A DNA stretch of 64,000 nucleotides. Source: an uncultured Lachnospiraceae bacterium. GTDB lineage: Bacteria; Bacillota; Clostridia; Lachnospirales; Lachnospiraceae. A program made the position numbers and the translations under genes. Below the pieces are notes generated by a model. The model had not been told where the DNA came from and searched no databases. It saw nothing but the letters and a program-made list of their open reading frames with translations. Each line of letters opens with the position of its first letter. Position 1 is the stretch's first letter. The stretch covers positions 148,844-212,843 of the forward strand of contig CAJUCN010000005.1 of NCBI GenBank assembly GCA_910585005.1, given 5' to 3'. Shown in pieces: positions 9,273-17,545 of this stretch.

Positions 9273-9319
9273 ACTGCAATTGCCGTGAAAGGGATTTCAC
9301 GGCAAGGCAGTTTTTTTTT
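9273..9319 (+). terminator. Strong intrinsic terminator after the GH25 gene
   Basis: An 11-bp perfect stem, TTGCCGTGAAA with TTTCACGGCAA, has a 4-base loop. It is extended by an outer ACTGC/GCAGT pair and followed by nine T residues. Confidence 0.92.
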
Positions 9320-9390
9320 GCAACAAAACAGCGCCGGAAAATATCTAATAAGTGCAATTGCAAAAACAGTACAAAAAGGAAGTGGAAATT

Positions 9391-9897
9391 ATGGAAGATA
9401 CCTTGGTTAAAAGAGCGCAGAAGGGCGATCCGGACAGCTTTGTGCGCTTGATGGAATTAAACAAATATTCCATGCAAAGAGTTGCATATGGATTTTTCCA
9501 TGAGGAAGAAGATGTGGCGGATGTAATACAGGATACCGTGTTAAAGGCATATGAACATATCAGGGAAGTCCGAAAAACAGAATATTTCAAATCCTGGCTG
9601 CTTCGTATTTTGATTAATAATTGCAGGAAGCTTTACAACAGCCAAAAAAAGATCCAGCCTCAGGAATTAATGGGAAATGAAGAAGGTAAGAGGGATGTTT
9701 ATCCTTCGGACAATGACTTTTTTAGGATGTTGTCGATTCTGCCATCGGACAGCAGGGTGATTTTTCAATTGTTTTACGGGGAACAGTTTACGACAAAAGA
9801 AATCAGCGGACTTTTGCAGATGAACGAAAGTACGGTCCGCAGTAAGCTTTACCGGGGGAAAGAGCAATTACGCTGCAATTGGGAAAGGGATGTGTGA
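9391..9897 (+). CDS. ECF-like RNA polymerase sigma factor (sigma-70 family)
   Basis: A 168-residue sigma factor with only regions 2 and 4, as in ECF sigmas. Region 2 contains EEEDVADVIQDTVLKAYEHI, with the core-binding D-x-x-Q pattern. Region 4 is the helix-turn-helix FTTKEISGLLQMNESTVRSK. A GTG 39 bases upstream would extend the frame, but the ATG at 9391 has the ribosome site AGGAAGTGG and fits family N-termini. It lies 3 bases before a DUF4179 membrane protein, the usual anti-sigma partner. I do not see a convincing ECF-type promoter upstream, so autoregulation is not evident. Confidence 0.9.
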   Translation: MEDTLVKRAQKGDPDSFVRLMELNKYSMQRVAYGFFHEEEDVADVIQDTVLKAYEHIREVRKTEYFKSWLLRILINNCRKLYNSQKKIQPQELMGNEEGKRDVYPSDNDFFRMLSILPSDSRVIFQLFYGEQFTTKEISGLLQMNESTVRSKLYRGKEQLRCNWERDV

Positions 9898-9900
9898 AAT

Positions 9901-11130
9901 ATGAAGAAATTTGATGGAGAAGTACAATTAAAGAAAGAATTACAGAGAATCTGCAACATGGATCTACCGGAATCGGAACTAATTGGGGAAAAATTGAATA
10001 TGGCCTACAGACAGATTTATGAAAAAGCAGAAAGGGAAGGTAAGGCAGGAGGAAAGAAAAAAATGAAGAAAAACAGACTTTCGTTGGTTAAACTGGCAGC
10101 CATGGCGGCAGGAGTTATGATTGTTATTTGCGGCGGGATTGGAGTGGCAAACCCGGCTTTGGCGGTAGATATCCCGATTATAGGGAAAATTTTTGCATAT
10201 TTGGAGGAAAAGGTTTCTTATCCTGGGGATTACAGTGAAAATACGATTGCCGTAGGAATCCAGGATCAGGAAAACAGCAGCGAAACACAGGAAACTGCAG
10301 AAAATGGACAGGGAAAGGAATATGTACAGAGTAAAAATGGGATGACGGTTGCTGTCACAGAGTTTAGCCGTGATAACAAGAAACTTTACCTGGCGCTTCG
10401 GATTACCAACGAAGAGGGGTTTCCGGAGGATTTTATAGAAGAGGCATCGTACGGGCAGCTTGATTTTTTGCAGTGTAATAGTAGTGCGGTTGTACACCGG
10501 GATGGGCAAGCTGATATCAGGTATAGTGAAGGGGATGGAAATATTCCGCTTTATTATATTGAAGGTGAATTTCAGGATAAGAATACCTTTGTGGGAATTG
10601 CTATGGCAGAATTTGATGATCTTACGGAGAGCGTGGGGATTGATTTTACCTTCCATACTTTTTACGGGCTTTTGCCCAGTACCCATGATGTGATAGGTCA
10701 TGTGGCAGGTGAAGAGGAAAATGTCATAATACCCGAACATGACAGGATGGTTTACGAAGGGCCGTGGAGCTTTAACTTTGCTTTAGATCCTGATCATGCC
10801 GGCACGGTGGAAGAATTGGTTGTGGATCAGAAAAATGAGGATGGTTTTGGTGTTTACAAAGTTGTAAAGTCAGCTTATGAGATTACAGCAGAGCCTATTT
10901 TCCCGGACGGAGCAGACAAGGCGGATTATATTGTTTCCGTCCTGGATGCTGACGGGAAACCCTTGGAAAGCCATGGAGGCACTGTGGAGGAATATTCCAC
11001 TTATGGGAGGAATACGGATACCGTGACGATCTGTCTGATGAAGTTTGAGACGTGGCTGGAACACAAGGGGGAAAATGCGGATAAGCAGGAGGCGAATGCG
11101 GTATTTTCAGTCCGTGTGGATTTAAGATAA
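9901..11130 (+). CDS. DUF4179 membrane protein, probable anti-sigma factor
   Basis: A 409-residue protein. Residues 1-58 are cytoplasmic and charged, with a helix ending in KKKMKK. One transmembrane segment spans about residues 62-82. The extracytoplasmic part begins with VANPALAVDIPIIGKIFAYLEE, a segment typical of DUF4179 proteins, and continues as a large beta-rich region with a DUF5643-like tail. Such proteins commonly follow sigma factor genes and are thought to hold the sigma factor at the membrane. The spacing of 3 bases to the sigma gene supports this. The signal sensed is unknown. Confidence 0.82.
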   Translation: MKKFDGEVQLKKELQRICNMDLPESELIGEKLNMAYRQIYEKAEREGKAGGKKKMKKNRLSLVKLAAMAAGVMIVICGGIGVANPALAVDIPIIGKIFAYLEEKVSYPGDYSENTIAVGIQDQENSSETQETAENGQGKEYVQSKNGMTVAVTEFSRDNKKLYLALRITNEEGFPEDFIEEASYGQLDFLQCNSSAVVHRDGQADIRYSEGDGNIPLYYIEGEFQDKNTFVGIAMAEFDDLTESVGIDFTFHTFYGLLPSTHDVIGHVAGEEENVIIPEHDRMVYEGPWSFNFALDPDHAGTVEELVVDQKNEDGFGVYKVVKSAYEITAEPIFPDGADKADYIVSVLDADGKPLESHGGTVEEYSTYGRNTDTVTICLMKFETWLEHKGENADKQEANAVFSVRVDLR

Positions 11131-11198
11131 GCGAAATGCCTTGCGGCATGTCTTCCCGTAAAGTAAAATAAGGATAGGAAAAGTATGGGAGACAAGGG

Positions 11199-12038
11199 AT
11201 GAACGTGCAGCAGGAAGCGTTAAAAAGTGGATATTTGTTAGAAAAGTTTAGACTGTTCCATTTGAAAGACAATTGGCCAAAGGAATATGAATACCATTAT
11301 CATGATTTCCATAAATTGATCTGGTTTATCTCCGGGGAAGTGGAATATCATATTGAAGGCAAAAGCTACAAGCTTGAGCCTCATGATATTCTGCTTGTGA
11401 ACCGGGGAGAGATCCATAAGCCTTTTGTGCAGTCAGGGACGGAATATGAAAGATATGTTTTTTATATTTCTCCAGATTATCTGGATGAACATTCGGAAGG
11501 GAAAGATGTGCTGGACTTGTGCTTTCGGATGGCGTTAAAGGAGCAAAGGAATGTGATCCGTTTATCGCCATCTGAGAGCCGTACATTGTATGAGACGGTA
11601 AAGCTTCTTGACCATGCGGGAAAGGGAGATATTTATGCCGGGGAGATGTATTGCCGGATTCTTTTTTTGAAGCTTTTGATTGAATTGAACAGATGCTGCA
11701 TCGGCAATCCGGAGATTTTTCATAAGATAGCAAGATATGATAAGAAGATTGTGGAGATCATTCACTATATCAATGAAAACTTAGACGGGGATTTGACGAT
11801 AGAAGCGTTATCTAACAGGTTCTTTTTAAGTAAATATCATATGATGCGAAAATTTAAAGAGGAGACCGGATACTCCATGCATCAGTATATACTCGAAAAA
11901 AGGATCCTTGCTGCGAGGAAACTGATTCTTACGGGGGAGAGCGCCGCCTTTGCCAGTGCAGAATGCGGGTTTAAGGATTATTCCACGTTCAGCAGGGCAT
12001 ATAAGAAGCTTTTGGGGAAGCTTCCATCGGATGGTTAG
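11199..12038 (+). CDS. AraC-family transcriptional regulator with cupin-type sensor domain
   Basis: A 279-residue regulator. The N-terminal half is a cupin-like AraC ligand domain, with HYHDFHKLIWFISGEVEYHI and the following GEIHKPF typical of that fold. The C-terminal 100 residues hold two helix-turn-helix units (LTIEALSNRFFLSKYHMMRKFKEETG and the CGFKDYSTFSRAYKK motif). It probably responds to a small molecule, often a sugar in this class, but no sugar-use genes are adjacent. The start has a GGAGACAAGGG ribosome site. It lies between the anti-sigma-like gene and a lipoprotein gene, which may be its target. Confidence 0.9.
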   Translation: MNVQQEALKSGYLLEKFRLFHLKDNWPKEYEYHYHDFHKLIWFISGEVEYHIEGKSYKLEPHDILLVNRGEIHKPFVQSGTEYERYVFYISPDYLDEHSEGKDVLDLCFRMALKEQRNVIRLSPSESRTLYETVKLLDHAGKGDIYAGEMYCRILFLKLLIELNRCCIGNPEIFHKIARYDKKIVEIIHYINENLDGDLTIEALSNRFFLSKYHMMRKFKEETGYSMHQYILEKRILAARKLILTGESAAFASAECGFKDYSTFSRAYKKLLGKLPSDG

Positions 12039-12069
12039 CAGTAAATTTGTGCAGTGAGAGGACAGGCAT

Positions 12070-13611
12070 ATGAAAAGAGGGTTTGTGATTTTAATTGCAG
12101 CGCTATTTTGCTTTACCATATTGAGCTGTAAAAAGAGTGAGGAAGCTATTTTGGAACAAAAGGAACCGGACAGCAAAAATGAGGAGAAGGTTCAGGAAGA
12201 TGAAATAATAGATTGTTTTTTATTTCAATACGGCGCTGTTCATGAATCGATTTCGTTGGATGATTGTAAGCTTGAGTATGAAAAGAATGGAACGGCTGTT
12301 TATTCAAAATACATGGATAGTATGAGTTACTCTGATTATGAGAATTTTCCCGATTCCCGGTATCTTTTGTATGCCGTAAATCCTCATGGAAACCTTCTGC
12401 TTTTTCCTATTATAAATTTTCAAATATGCGAAGATACAGACACGGTCTATATGGTTCATGAACGGATAGAGGATGAAAAAACGCAGGAATCCGGAAAAGG
12501 AACCGGAGAAGGGCTGATGGACACAGCCAGCAAGAAAAGGGAAGATGTGGTTTTACAAAAACTGGTTTTACATAGGGAGGATAGCCTGTTACAAAAAGAA
12601 GACCTGGCAGATGGAATTTTGGTTGAACGGATGATGGTAGATGCCTATCAGATTTCCGAAAATAAGGAAACGGATTCTGGCGGTGCGGAGCCGCTTTTTT
12701 CAGATGTTCATTTTACCTTTGAAGATCAGGATAAAAATAGCGAGACCATGAAGATCTATGGAGGATGGGAGGAACAGCATAAACGTAATACGTTAGCGGT
12801 ATATGCCTCAGGAATAGAAAAGGCTACCGGTAAAAAATATTATATAGACTTTAAGTGGGATGATTTGGCAGGTAAGGAAATAGTCAGCCCGTGTATTTTA
12901 TCAAAGTATGATGCAAAAAAAGATTCGGAGGCATTTGAAAAATGTCAACAGGCATTTGAAAGGATCATGCAGGGGGACTGGTCTGACGTGGCGCCTGTGG
13001 AAGGTTTGGAATATATGTGGAGAATGGACGGAACAGATTGGAGGCAGGAGGATGTTAACAAAGATGGAATGCCGGAACTGGTCTGTCAGGAAGGGAGCGG
13101 TGATAGGACAGCGCATAAAAAGCCTATTAATTTGATTTTTGCCTGGAATGGCGAAAGAGTGGATTTAATTTATGTTGATCTGATTGACGGCATGGAATTC
13201 CTCTTTTTGACGGATGAGGGAAAACTTTTACACGAGTGGGGCACATCGGGGATTCCCAAAAGGACACAGTTTACCCAATATCATTTTGACGAAAAAAGGA
13301 ATTTGGTCTTTGAAGAGGCTTTGCTGTTATTTTATTTTTGGGGGGAAGATACCTATAACGGGGAGATTGCGGAGTATTATAAAGAACGGTATCCCAGCAC
13401 TTTTGGCACTTACGGTGGAGGACTGTATTATCAGCAGATACGTCCTAAAACAGAGGAGGAACTGGCAAAAAGCAGTAATTCTTACACAGTAAAAGAAGAT
13501 ATTTCCAGCAGTCAATTTCAGGAAAAGTATTACAAAATGACCGGACAGGAATTTATGGAGGATAATGCTCTTTTTTGGGAGGAAGAGTTTAATAATGCCA
13601 TATCAGAGTAG
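12070..13611 (+). CDS. Predicted lipoprotein of unknown function with a calcium-loop-like motif
   Basis: A 513-residue protein with a lipoprotein signal peptide (KRGF, hydrophobic core, lipobox TILSC with Cys20), followed by a charged low-complexity linker. It is therefore expected to be anchored on the outer face of the membrane. Near residue 328 the sequence DVNKDGMPE has the D-x-N-x-D-G-x-x-E spacing of EF-hand or FG-GAP-like calcium loops. I do not recognise the overall family. It follows the AraC gene by 31 bases and is probably cotranscribed with it. The ylxM promoter lies directly after it. Confidence 0.8.
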   Translation: MKRGFVILIAALFCFTILSCKKSEEAILEQKEPDSKNEEKVQEDEIIDCFLFQYGAVHESISLDDCKLEYEKNGTAVYSKYMDSMSYSDYENFPDSRYLLYAVNPHGNLLLFPIINFQICEDTDTVYMVHERIEDEKTQESGKGTGEGLMDTASKKREDVVLQKLVLHREDSLLQKEDLADGILVERMMVDAYQISENKETDSGGAEPLFSDVHFTFEDQDKNSETMKIYGGWEEQHKRNTLAVYASGIEKATGKKYYIDFKWDDLAGKEIVSPCILSKYDAKKDSEAFEKCQQAFERIMQGDWSDVAPVEGLEYMWRMDGTDWRQEDVNKDGMPELVCQEGSGDRTAHKKPINLIFAWNGERVDLIYVDLIDGMEFLFLTDEGKLLHEWGTSGIPKRTQFTQYHFDEKRNLVFEEALLLFYFWGEDTYNGEIAEYYKERYPSTFGTYGGGLYYQQIRPKTEEELAKSSNSYTVKEDISSSQFQEKYYKMTGQEFMEDNALFWEEEFNNAISE

Positions 13612-13669
13612 AATTTTTATGAATGAGAGAAGAAACGGTGCAGAGGGGAAATGTGTCAAGCAAAAACAC

Positions 13670-13698
13670 TTGACAACCCTTTTCTTTTGTAGTATTCT
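13670..13698 (+). promoter_or_regulatory. Sigma-A promoter for ylxM-ffh
   Basis: Consensus TTGACA (13670-13675), 17-base spacer and TATTCT (13693-13698), followed by ylxM at 13716. The leader is only about 11 bases and carries the ribosome site AGGTGG. Confidence 0.75.
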
Positions 13699-13715
13699 AT
13701 CTCAGGTGGTTGTAA

Positions 13716-14057
13716 ATGGAAAAGATTGTAGAGCAAGGTCTTCTATATGATTTTTACGGGGAGCTGCTGACAGAACATCAAAAGAATATCTATGAGGATG
13801 TAGTCTACAATGACCTTTCTCTTGCCGAGATAGCCGCAGAAAACGGAATTTCCCGGCAGGGTGTGCATGATCTGGTGCGGCGTTGTGACCGGGCTCTTCA
13901 GGAGTATGAGGACAAACTGCATTTAGTGGAACGGTTCTTAACTATCAAAAACCGGATCAGCGTAATTGAAAGCCTGGCTGATGATGCGGACTTGACAAAA
14001 GAAGAACTGATGAAGCAGGTCAGGGCATTATCTCATCAAATATTAGAGGAATTATAA
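13716..14057 (+). CDS. ylxM: YlxM-type helix-turn-helix protein
   Basis: A 113-residue protein of the YlxM/p13 family. It has a sigma-4-like helix-turn-helix, visible as LSLAEIAAENGISRQGVHDLVRRC (about residues 35-58), preceded by LTEHQKNIYEDVVYNDL. The gene nearly always precedes ffh, as here with a 3-base gap. In streptococci the protein influences SRP assembly or GTPase activity. Its function in this organism is inferred from position and family. Confidence 0.93.
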   Translation: MEKIVEQGLLYDFYGELLTEHQKNIYEDVVYNDLSLAEIAAENGISRQGVHDLVRRCDRALQEYEDKLHLVERFLTIKNRISVIESLADDADLTKEELMKQVRALSHQILEEL

Positions 14058-14060
14058 TTT

Positions 14061-15419
14061 ATGGCGTTTGAGAGTTTGACAGATAAACTTCAAAATGTAT
14101 TTAAAAATTTGCGTAGTAAAGGAAGGCTTACGGAAGCAGACGTAAAAACGGCGCTCCGGGAAGTCAAACTGGCGCTGTTAGAAGCGGATGTTAATTTTAA
14201 GGTCGTGAAACAGTTTGTGAAGGCAGTGGAAGAGCGGGCCGTAGGCGCAGATGTGATGAATGGCCTGAATCCGGGACAGATGGTCATTAAAATCGTTAAC
14301 GAAGAAATGGTGTCCCTGATGGGGTCAGAGACTACCGAGATCCGGATGCAGCCTGGGAAATCGATTACGACCATTATGATGTGCGGCCTTCAGGGTGCAG
14401 GTAAGACGACTACAACGGCCAAGATTGCAGGGAAGTTAAAACAGAAAGGAAAAAAACCATTGTTAGTGGCCTGTGATGTGTATCGCCCGGCAGCGATCAA
14501 ACAATTGCAGGTAAACGGTGAAAAGCAGCAGGTAGATGTCTTTTCCATGGGGGATAACCAGAACCCCGTGGACATTGCCAAGGCGTCCGTGGAACATGCT
14601 AAGAAAAACGGGCACAATGTAGTGATATTAGATACTGCCGGACGTCTTCATATTGATGAGGACATGATGACGGAACTTACCAACATAAAAGAGCAGGTGG
14701 ACGTCCACCAGACCCTTTTGGTAGTAGATGCCATGACGGGGCAGGATGCGGTCACGGTAGCAAGTGATTTTAATGACCGGATTGGCATTGACGGTGTGGT
14801 GCTTTCTAAAATGGATGGCGATACCAGAGGGGGTGCGGCGCTTTCTGTCAAGGCAGTTACAGGAAAGCCTATACTCTTTGTAGGTATGGGGGAAAAGCTT
14901 TCTGATTTAGAGCAGTTTTATCCGGACCGGATGGCGAACCGTATCTTGGGAATGGGAGATGTGCTTTCCCTGATTGAAAAGGCACAGGAAACCATTTCCA
15001 TTGATGAAGATAAAGAAAAAGAGATGGCTGCCCGAATGAAGAAGGGCAAGTTTGATTTTAATGATTATCTGGAAAGTATGAAACAAATGCGGAATATGGG
15101 CGGCCTTGGAAGCATACTCAGCATGCTTCCTGGTATGGGCAAGCAGATGGGTAATCTTGAGTCCATGATCGATGAGAAACAGCTTGCAAGAACGGAGGCA
15201 ATCATATTAAGCATGACGCCTGAGGAGCGTAAAGATCCTAAGCTCCTGAATTTGAGCAGGAAAGGCAGGATCGCCAAGGGGGCGGGCGTGGACATGGCAG
15301 TGGTCAACCGTTTCGTAAAGCAGTTTGAGCAGTCCCAGAAAATGATGAAACAAATGCCGGGACTTATGGGCGGAAAACGGGGAAGAGGCGGATTTGGCGG
15401 AATGCGTTTCCCATTTTAA
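14061..15419 (+). CDS. ffh: Signal recognition particle protein Ffh
   Basis: A 452-residue SRP54 homologue. The N and G domains include Walker A GLQGAGKTT at residues 109-117, then DTAGRLHIDEDM and SKMDGDTRGGAA. The C-terminal M domain is methionine-rich (LPGMGKQMGNLESM, later QKMMKQMPGLMGGKRG) and binds SRP RNA and signal peptides. Gap to ylxM is 3 bases; ffh shares its promoter. The SRP RNA gene itself is not recognisable in this window. Confidence 0.98.
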   Translation: MAFESLTDKLQNVFKNLRSKGRLTEADVKTALREVKLALLEADVNFKVVKQFVKAVEERAVGADVMNGLNPGQMVIKIVNEEMVSLMGSETTEIRMQPGKSITTIMMCGLQGAGKTTTTAKIAGKLKQKGKKPLLVACDVYRPAAIKQLQVNGEKQQVDVFSMGDNQNPVDIAKASVEHAKKNGHNVVILDTAGRLHIDEDMMTELTNIKEQVDVHQTLLVVDAMTGQDAVTVASDFNDRIGIDGVVLSKMDGDTRGGAALSVKAVTGKPILFVGMGEKLSDLEQFYPDRMANRILGMGDVLSLIEKAQETISIDEDKEKEMAARMKKGKFDFNDYLESMKQMRNMGGLGSILSMLPGMGKQMGNLESMIDEKQLARTEAIILSMTPEERKDPKLLNLSRKGRIAKGAGVDMAVVNRFVKQFEQSQKMMKQMPGLMGGKRGRGGFGGMRFPF

Positions 15420-15460
15420 ACATTGTTGAAACAGGAAATTTTTTTAGAGAAGTTATTCTC

Positions 15461-15489
15461 TTGGAAACAGGACCTTTTCAAAATATAGT
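15461..15489 (+). promoter_or_regulatory. Possible promoter for rpsP
   Basis: TTGGAA (15461-15466), 17 bases, TATAGT (15484-15489). It would give a leader of under 20 bases before the rpsP ribosome site. A small hairpin, AGAGAA/TTCTCT (15446-15461), sits upstream without a T tract. Confidence 0.4.
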
Positions 15490-15512
15490 GAAAATTTATG
15501 GAGGTGAAAAAG

Positions 15513-15758
15513 ATGGCAGTAAAGATCAGGTTAAAAAGAATGGGACAGAAGAAAGCTCCTTTCTATAGAATCGTGGTTGCTGATTCCAGATCTCCCAGAG
15601 ATGGAAGATTTATTGAAGAAATTGGAACTTATGATCCCAACACAGATCCCAGTACCTTTAAGGTAAATGAGGAACTTGCTAAGAAGTGGCTTTCAAATGG
15701 TGCTCAGCCTACAGAGATTGTCAGCAAGATTTTCAAGCAGGCAGGCGTTGAAAAATAA
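15513..15758 (+). CDS. rpsP: 30S ribosomal protein S16
   Basis: An 81-residue protein beginning MAVKIRLKRMGQKKAPFYRIVVADSR, the strongly conserved S16 N-terminus. An upstream in-frame ATG at 15498 overlaps the GGAGGTG ribosome site and is rejected as the start. It is followed closely by khpA and rimM, the conserved rpsP-khpA-rimM-trmD-rplS order of Bacillota. Confidence 0.98.
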   Translation: MAVKIRLKRMGQKKAPFYRIVVADSRSPRDGRFIEEIGTYDPNTDPSTFKVNEELAKKWLSNGAQPTEIVSKIFKQAGVEK

Positions 15759-15789
15759 TAACTGTTGACGGACCTTTTGGAGGTGGACT

Positions 15790-16017
15790 ATGAAAGAATT
15801 AGTTGAAGTAATTGCAAAAGCGCTTGTGGAGCATCCGGATGAGGTAGTTGTTATCCAGAAGGAAGAAGGGAAGCATATTACCCTTGAACTTCATGTTGCT
15901 GCGTCGGATATGGGTAAAGTAATCGGAAAGCAGGGGAGGATCGCAAAAGCGATCCGTTCTGTGGTAAAGGCAGCATCATCCAAAGAAAATCAGAAAGTGG
16001 ACGTGGAAATCGTCTAG
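15790..16017 (+). CDS. khpA: RNA-binding KH protein KhpA
   Basis: A 75-residue single KH-domain protein with the G-x-x-G loop in DMGKVIGKQGRIAKAIRSVV. KhpA usually pairs with KhpB and binds many RNAs; in streptococci it affects cell division. KhpB is not in this window. The start has a strong GGAGGTGG site. A hairpin after the gene may reduce readthrough into rimM. Confidence 0.95.
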   Translation: MKELVEVIAKALVEHPDEVVVIQKEEGKHITLELHVAASDMGKVIGKQGRIAKAIRSVVKAASSKENQKVDVEIV

Positions 16018-16028
16018 GCAGGTTTACG

Positions 16029-16072
16029 AAAGGGTGCATTTGGTTCTTTTATAGGGCAGGTGCATCCTTTTT
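16029..16072 (+). terminator. Possible attenuating terminator between khpA and rimM
   Basis: The arms AAAGGGTGCA and TGCATCCTTT pair with one G-T wobble around a 22-base loop, followed by more T residues. The long loop makes it weaker than the other terminators here; probably partial readthrough to rimM. Confidence 0.55.
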
Positions 16073-16100
16073 CATTTCAGAATCAAGAATGGAGACCAGG

Positions 16101-16610
16101 ATGGAAGATTTGCTAAAGGTAGGGGTCATCTCATCAACTCATGGGATAAAAGGAGAAGTGAAGGTTTTTCCTACAACAGATGATCCAAAGAGGTTCAGGA
16201 AATTAAAAGATGTCTTATTGGATAGTGGAAAAGAAAAAAAGAACTTGAAGATCCAGGGAGTGAAATTTTTTAAGAAGTTTGTGATCTTAAAGTTTGAAGG
16301 AATAGACAATATAAATGATGTGGAAAAGTATAAGGGAAGCAATCTGTATGTTACCAGGGATCAGGCAGTAAAGCTTCAGAAAGATGAGTATTTTATTGCT
16401 GACCTGATCGGGCTTTCGGTGATAGCACAGGAACAAAATCTTGAGGGAACGCTAAAAGATGTGATGGAAACAGGGGCGAATGACGTCTATGTGATAGAAC
16501 TTTCGGACGGCCGGGAACTTTTGCTTCCGGCAATCAAGGAGTGCGTTTTATCGGTGGATCTTGAAAAGGGTGAGATGAAGATACACCTTCTTGACGGCCT
16601 GTTGGATTAA
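16101..16610 (+). CDS. rimM: Ribosome maturation factor RimM
   Basis: 169 residues from the ATG at 16101, which has GGAG at 6 bases' distance; the ATG at 16089 overlaps that site and is less likely. The N-terminal segment LLKVGVISSTHGIKGEVKVFPTTD is the RimM signature. The C-terminal PRC-barrel includes the family motif GANDVYVIE and GRELLLPAI. It assists 30S head assembly through S19. It ends 10 bases before trmD. Confidence 0.96.
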   Translation: MEDLLKVGVISSTHGIKGEVKVFPTTDDPKRFRKLKDVLLDSGKEKKNLKIQGVKFFKKFVILKFEGIDNINDVEKYKGSNLYVTRDQAVKLQKDEYFIADLIGLSVIAQEQNLEGTLKDVMETGANDVYVIELSDGRELLLPAIKECVLSVDLEKGEMKIHLLDGLLD

Positions 16611-16620
16611 GGAGATAACG

Positions 16621-17430
16621 TTGAATTTTCATGTACTGACACTTTTTCCGGATATGATCTTAAATGGTTTGGAGACAAGTATTACGGGACGTGCTATTTC
16701 ATCGGGAATCATTTCCCTCTCAGCGGTCAATATCCGGGATTATACGCGAAATAAACATAAAAAGGTGGATGATTATCCCTATGGGGGCGGTGCAGGCATG
16801 TTGATGCAGGCACAGCCCGTTTATGATGCGTGGAAAGCAGTGGAAGAAGAAATCCGTCACCGGAAGAATAAGGCAGATGAGGATCAAACAGATGAAAAGC
16901 CCAAAACGCGGGTGATTTTTTTGACACCCCAGGGAACAACGTTTCATCAACAAATGGCAAAGGAGCTGGCAAAGGAAGAAGACTTGATCTTTCTTTGCGG
17001 GCATTATGAGGGAATCGATGAGCGCATCTTAGAGGAAATCGTTACGGACTATGTGTCTATTGGAGATTATGTGCTTACCGGAGGGGAACTGCCGGCTATG
17101 GTCTTGATCGATGCCATTGCCAGGATGGTGCCCGGAGTCCTTAGCAACCAGGAATCCGGGGAAAGAGAAAGTTTTTCCAATTACCTGTTGGAATATCCGC
17201 AGTATTCGAGGCCGGAGATTTGGATGGGAAAGGAAGTGCCTAAAATCCTGCTTTCTGGCGATCATCAGAAAATAGAAGAGTGGAGGCTGGAACAGTCATT
17301 GGAAAGAACCAGAAGGCTTCGTCCTGAATTGTATGAAAAGTGGGCAATAGAAAATCAGGAATATTTTTTCAGGAAGGAAAAGAAAGAAGCGCGCAGGCGA
17401 AAGAAATTGGAAAAACAGACAAGAAAATGA
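16621..17430 (+). CDS. trmD: tRNA (guanine-N1-)-methyltransferase TrmD
   Basis: 269 residues from a TTG start at 16621, preceded by AAGGAGATAACG and giving the expected N-terminus MNFHVLTLFPDMI. A TTG 30 bases upstream would overlap rimM and lacks a ribosome site. Knot-fold motifs include YPYGGGAGMLMQ, LCGHYEGIDERI and SIGDYVLTGGE. It methylates G37 of tRNAs, preventing frameshifting. The C-terminus has an extra basic tail of about 20 residues (KKEARRRKKLEKQTRK). Confidence 0.97.
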   Translation: MNFHVLTLFPDMILNGLETSITGRAISSGIISLSAVNIRDYTRNKHKKVDDYPYGGGAGMLMQAQPVYDAWKAVEEEIRHRKNKADEDQTDEKPKTRVIFLTPQGTTFHQQMAKELAKEEDLIFLCGHYEGIDERILEEIVTDYVSIGDYVLTGGELPAMVLIDAIARMVPGVLSNQESGERESFSNYLLEYPQYSRPEIWMGKEVPKILLSGDHQKIEEWRLEQSLERTRRLRPELYEKWAIENQEYFFRKEKKEARRRKKLEKQTRK

Positions 17431-17438
17431 TTTTTTGC

Positions 17439-17467
17439 TTGCAATTTAATGGAAGATATGGTAAATT
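17439..17467 (+). promoter_or_regulatory. Candidate promoter and leader for rplS
   Basis: TTGCAA (17439-17444), 17 bases, TAAATT (17462-17467). It would leave a leader of about 70 bases before rplS. Some Bacillota have an autoregulatory L19 leader RNA in this place; I cannot confirm such a fold here by eye. Confidence 0.45.
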
Positions 17468-17545
17468 ACTAATGTTGCGAAATTGTGATGGTCCTCTGTT
17501 ACGGAATGTATTAAGAACATCTGATGAATCAAATGGAGGTTTAAT

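Noticed and set aside
9979..10740. A 253-codon minus-strand open frame opposite the DUF4179 gene
   Set aside because: The sense gene has a ribosome site, a transmembrane segment and family motifs. The antisense translation is rich in His, Ile and Phe without recognisable domain or start signal.
11131..11160. Terminator after the DUF4179 gene
   Set aside because: A short ATGCC/GGCAT hairpin is present, but it has a 5-bp stem and no following T tract.
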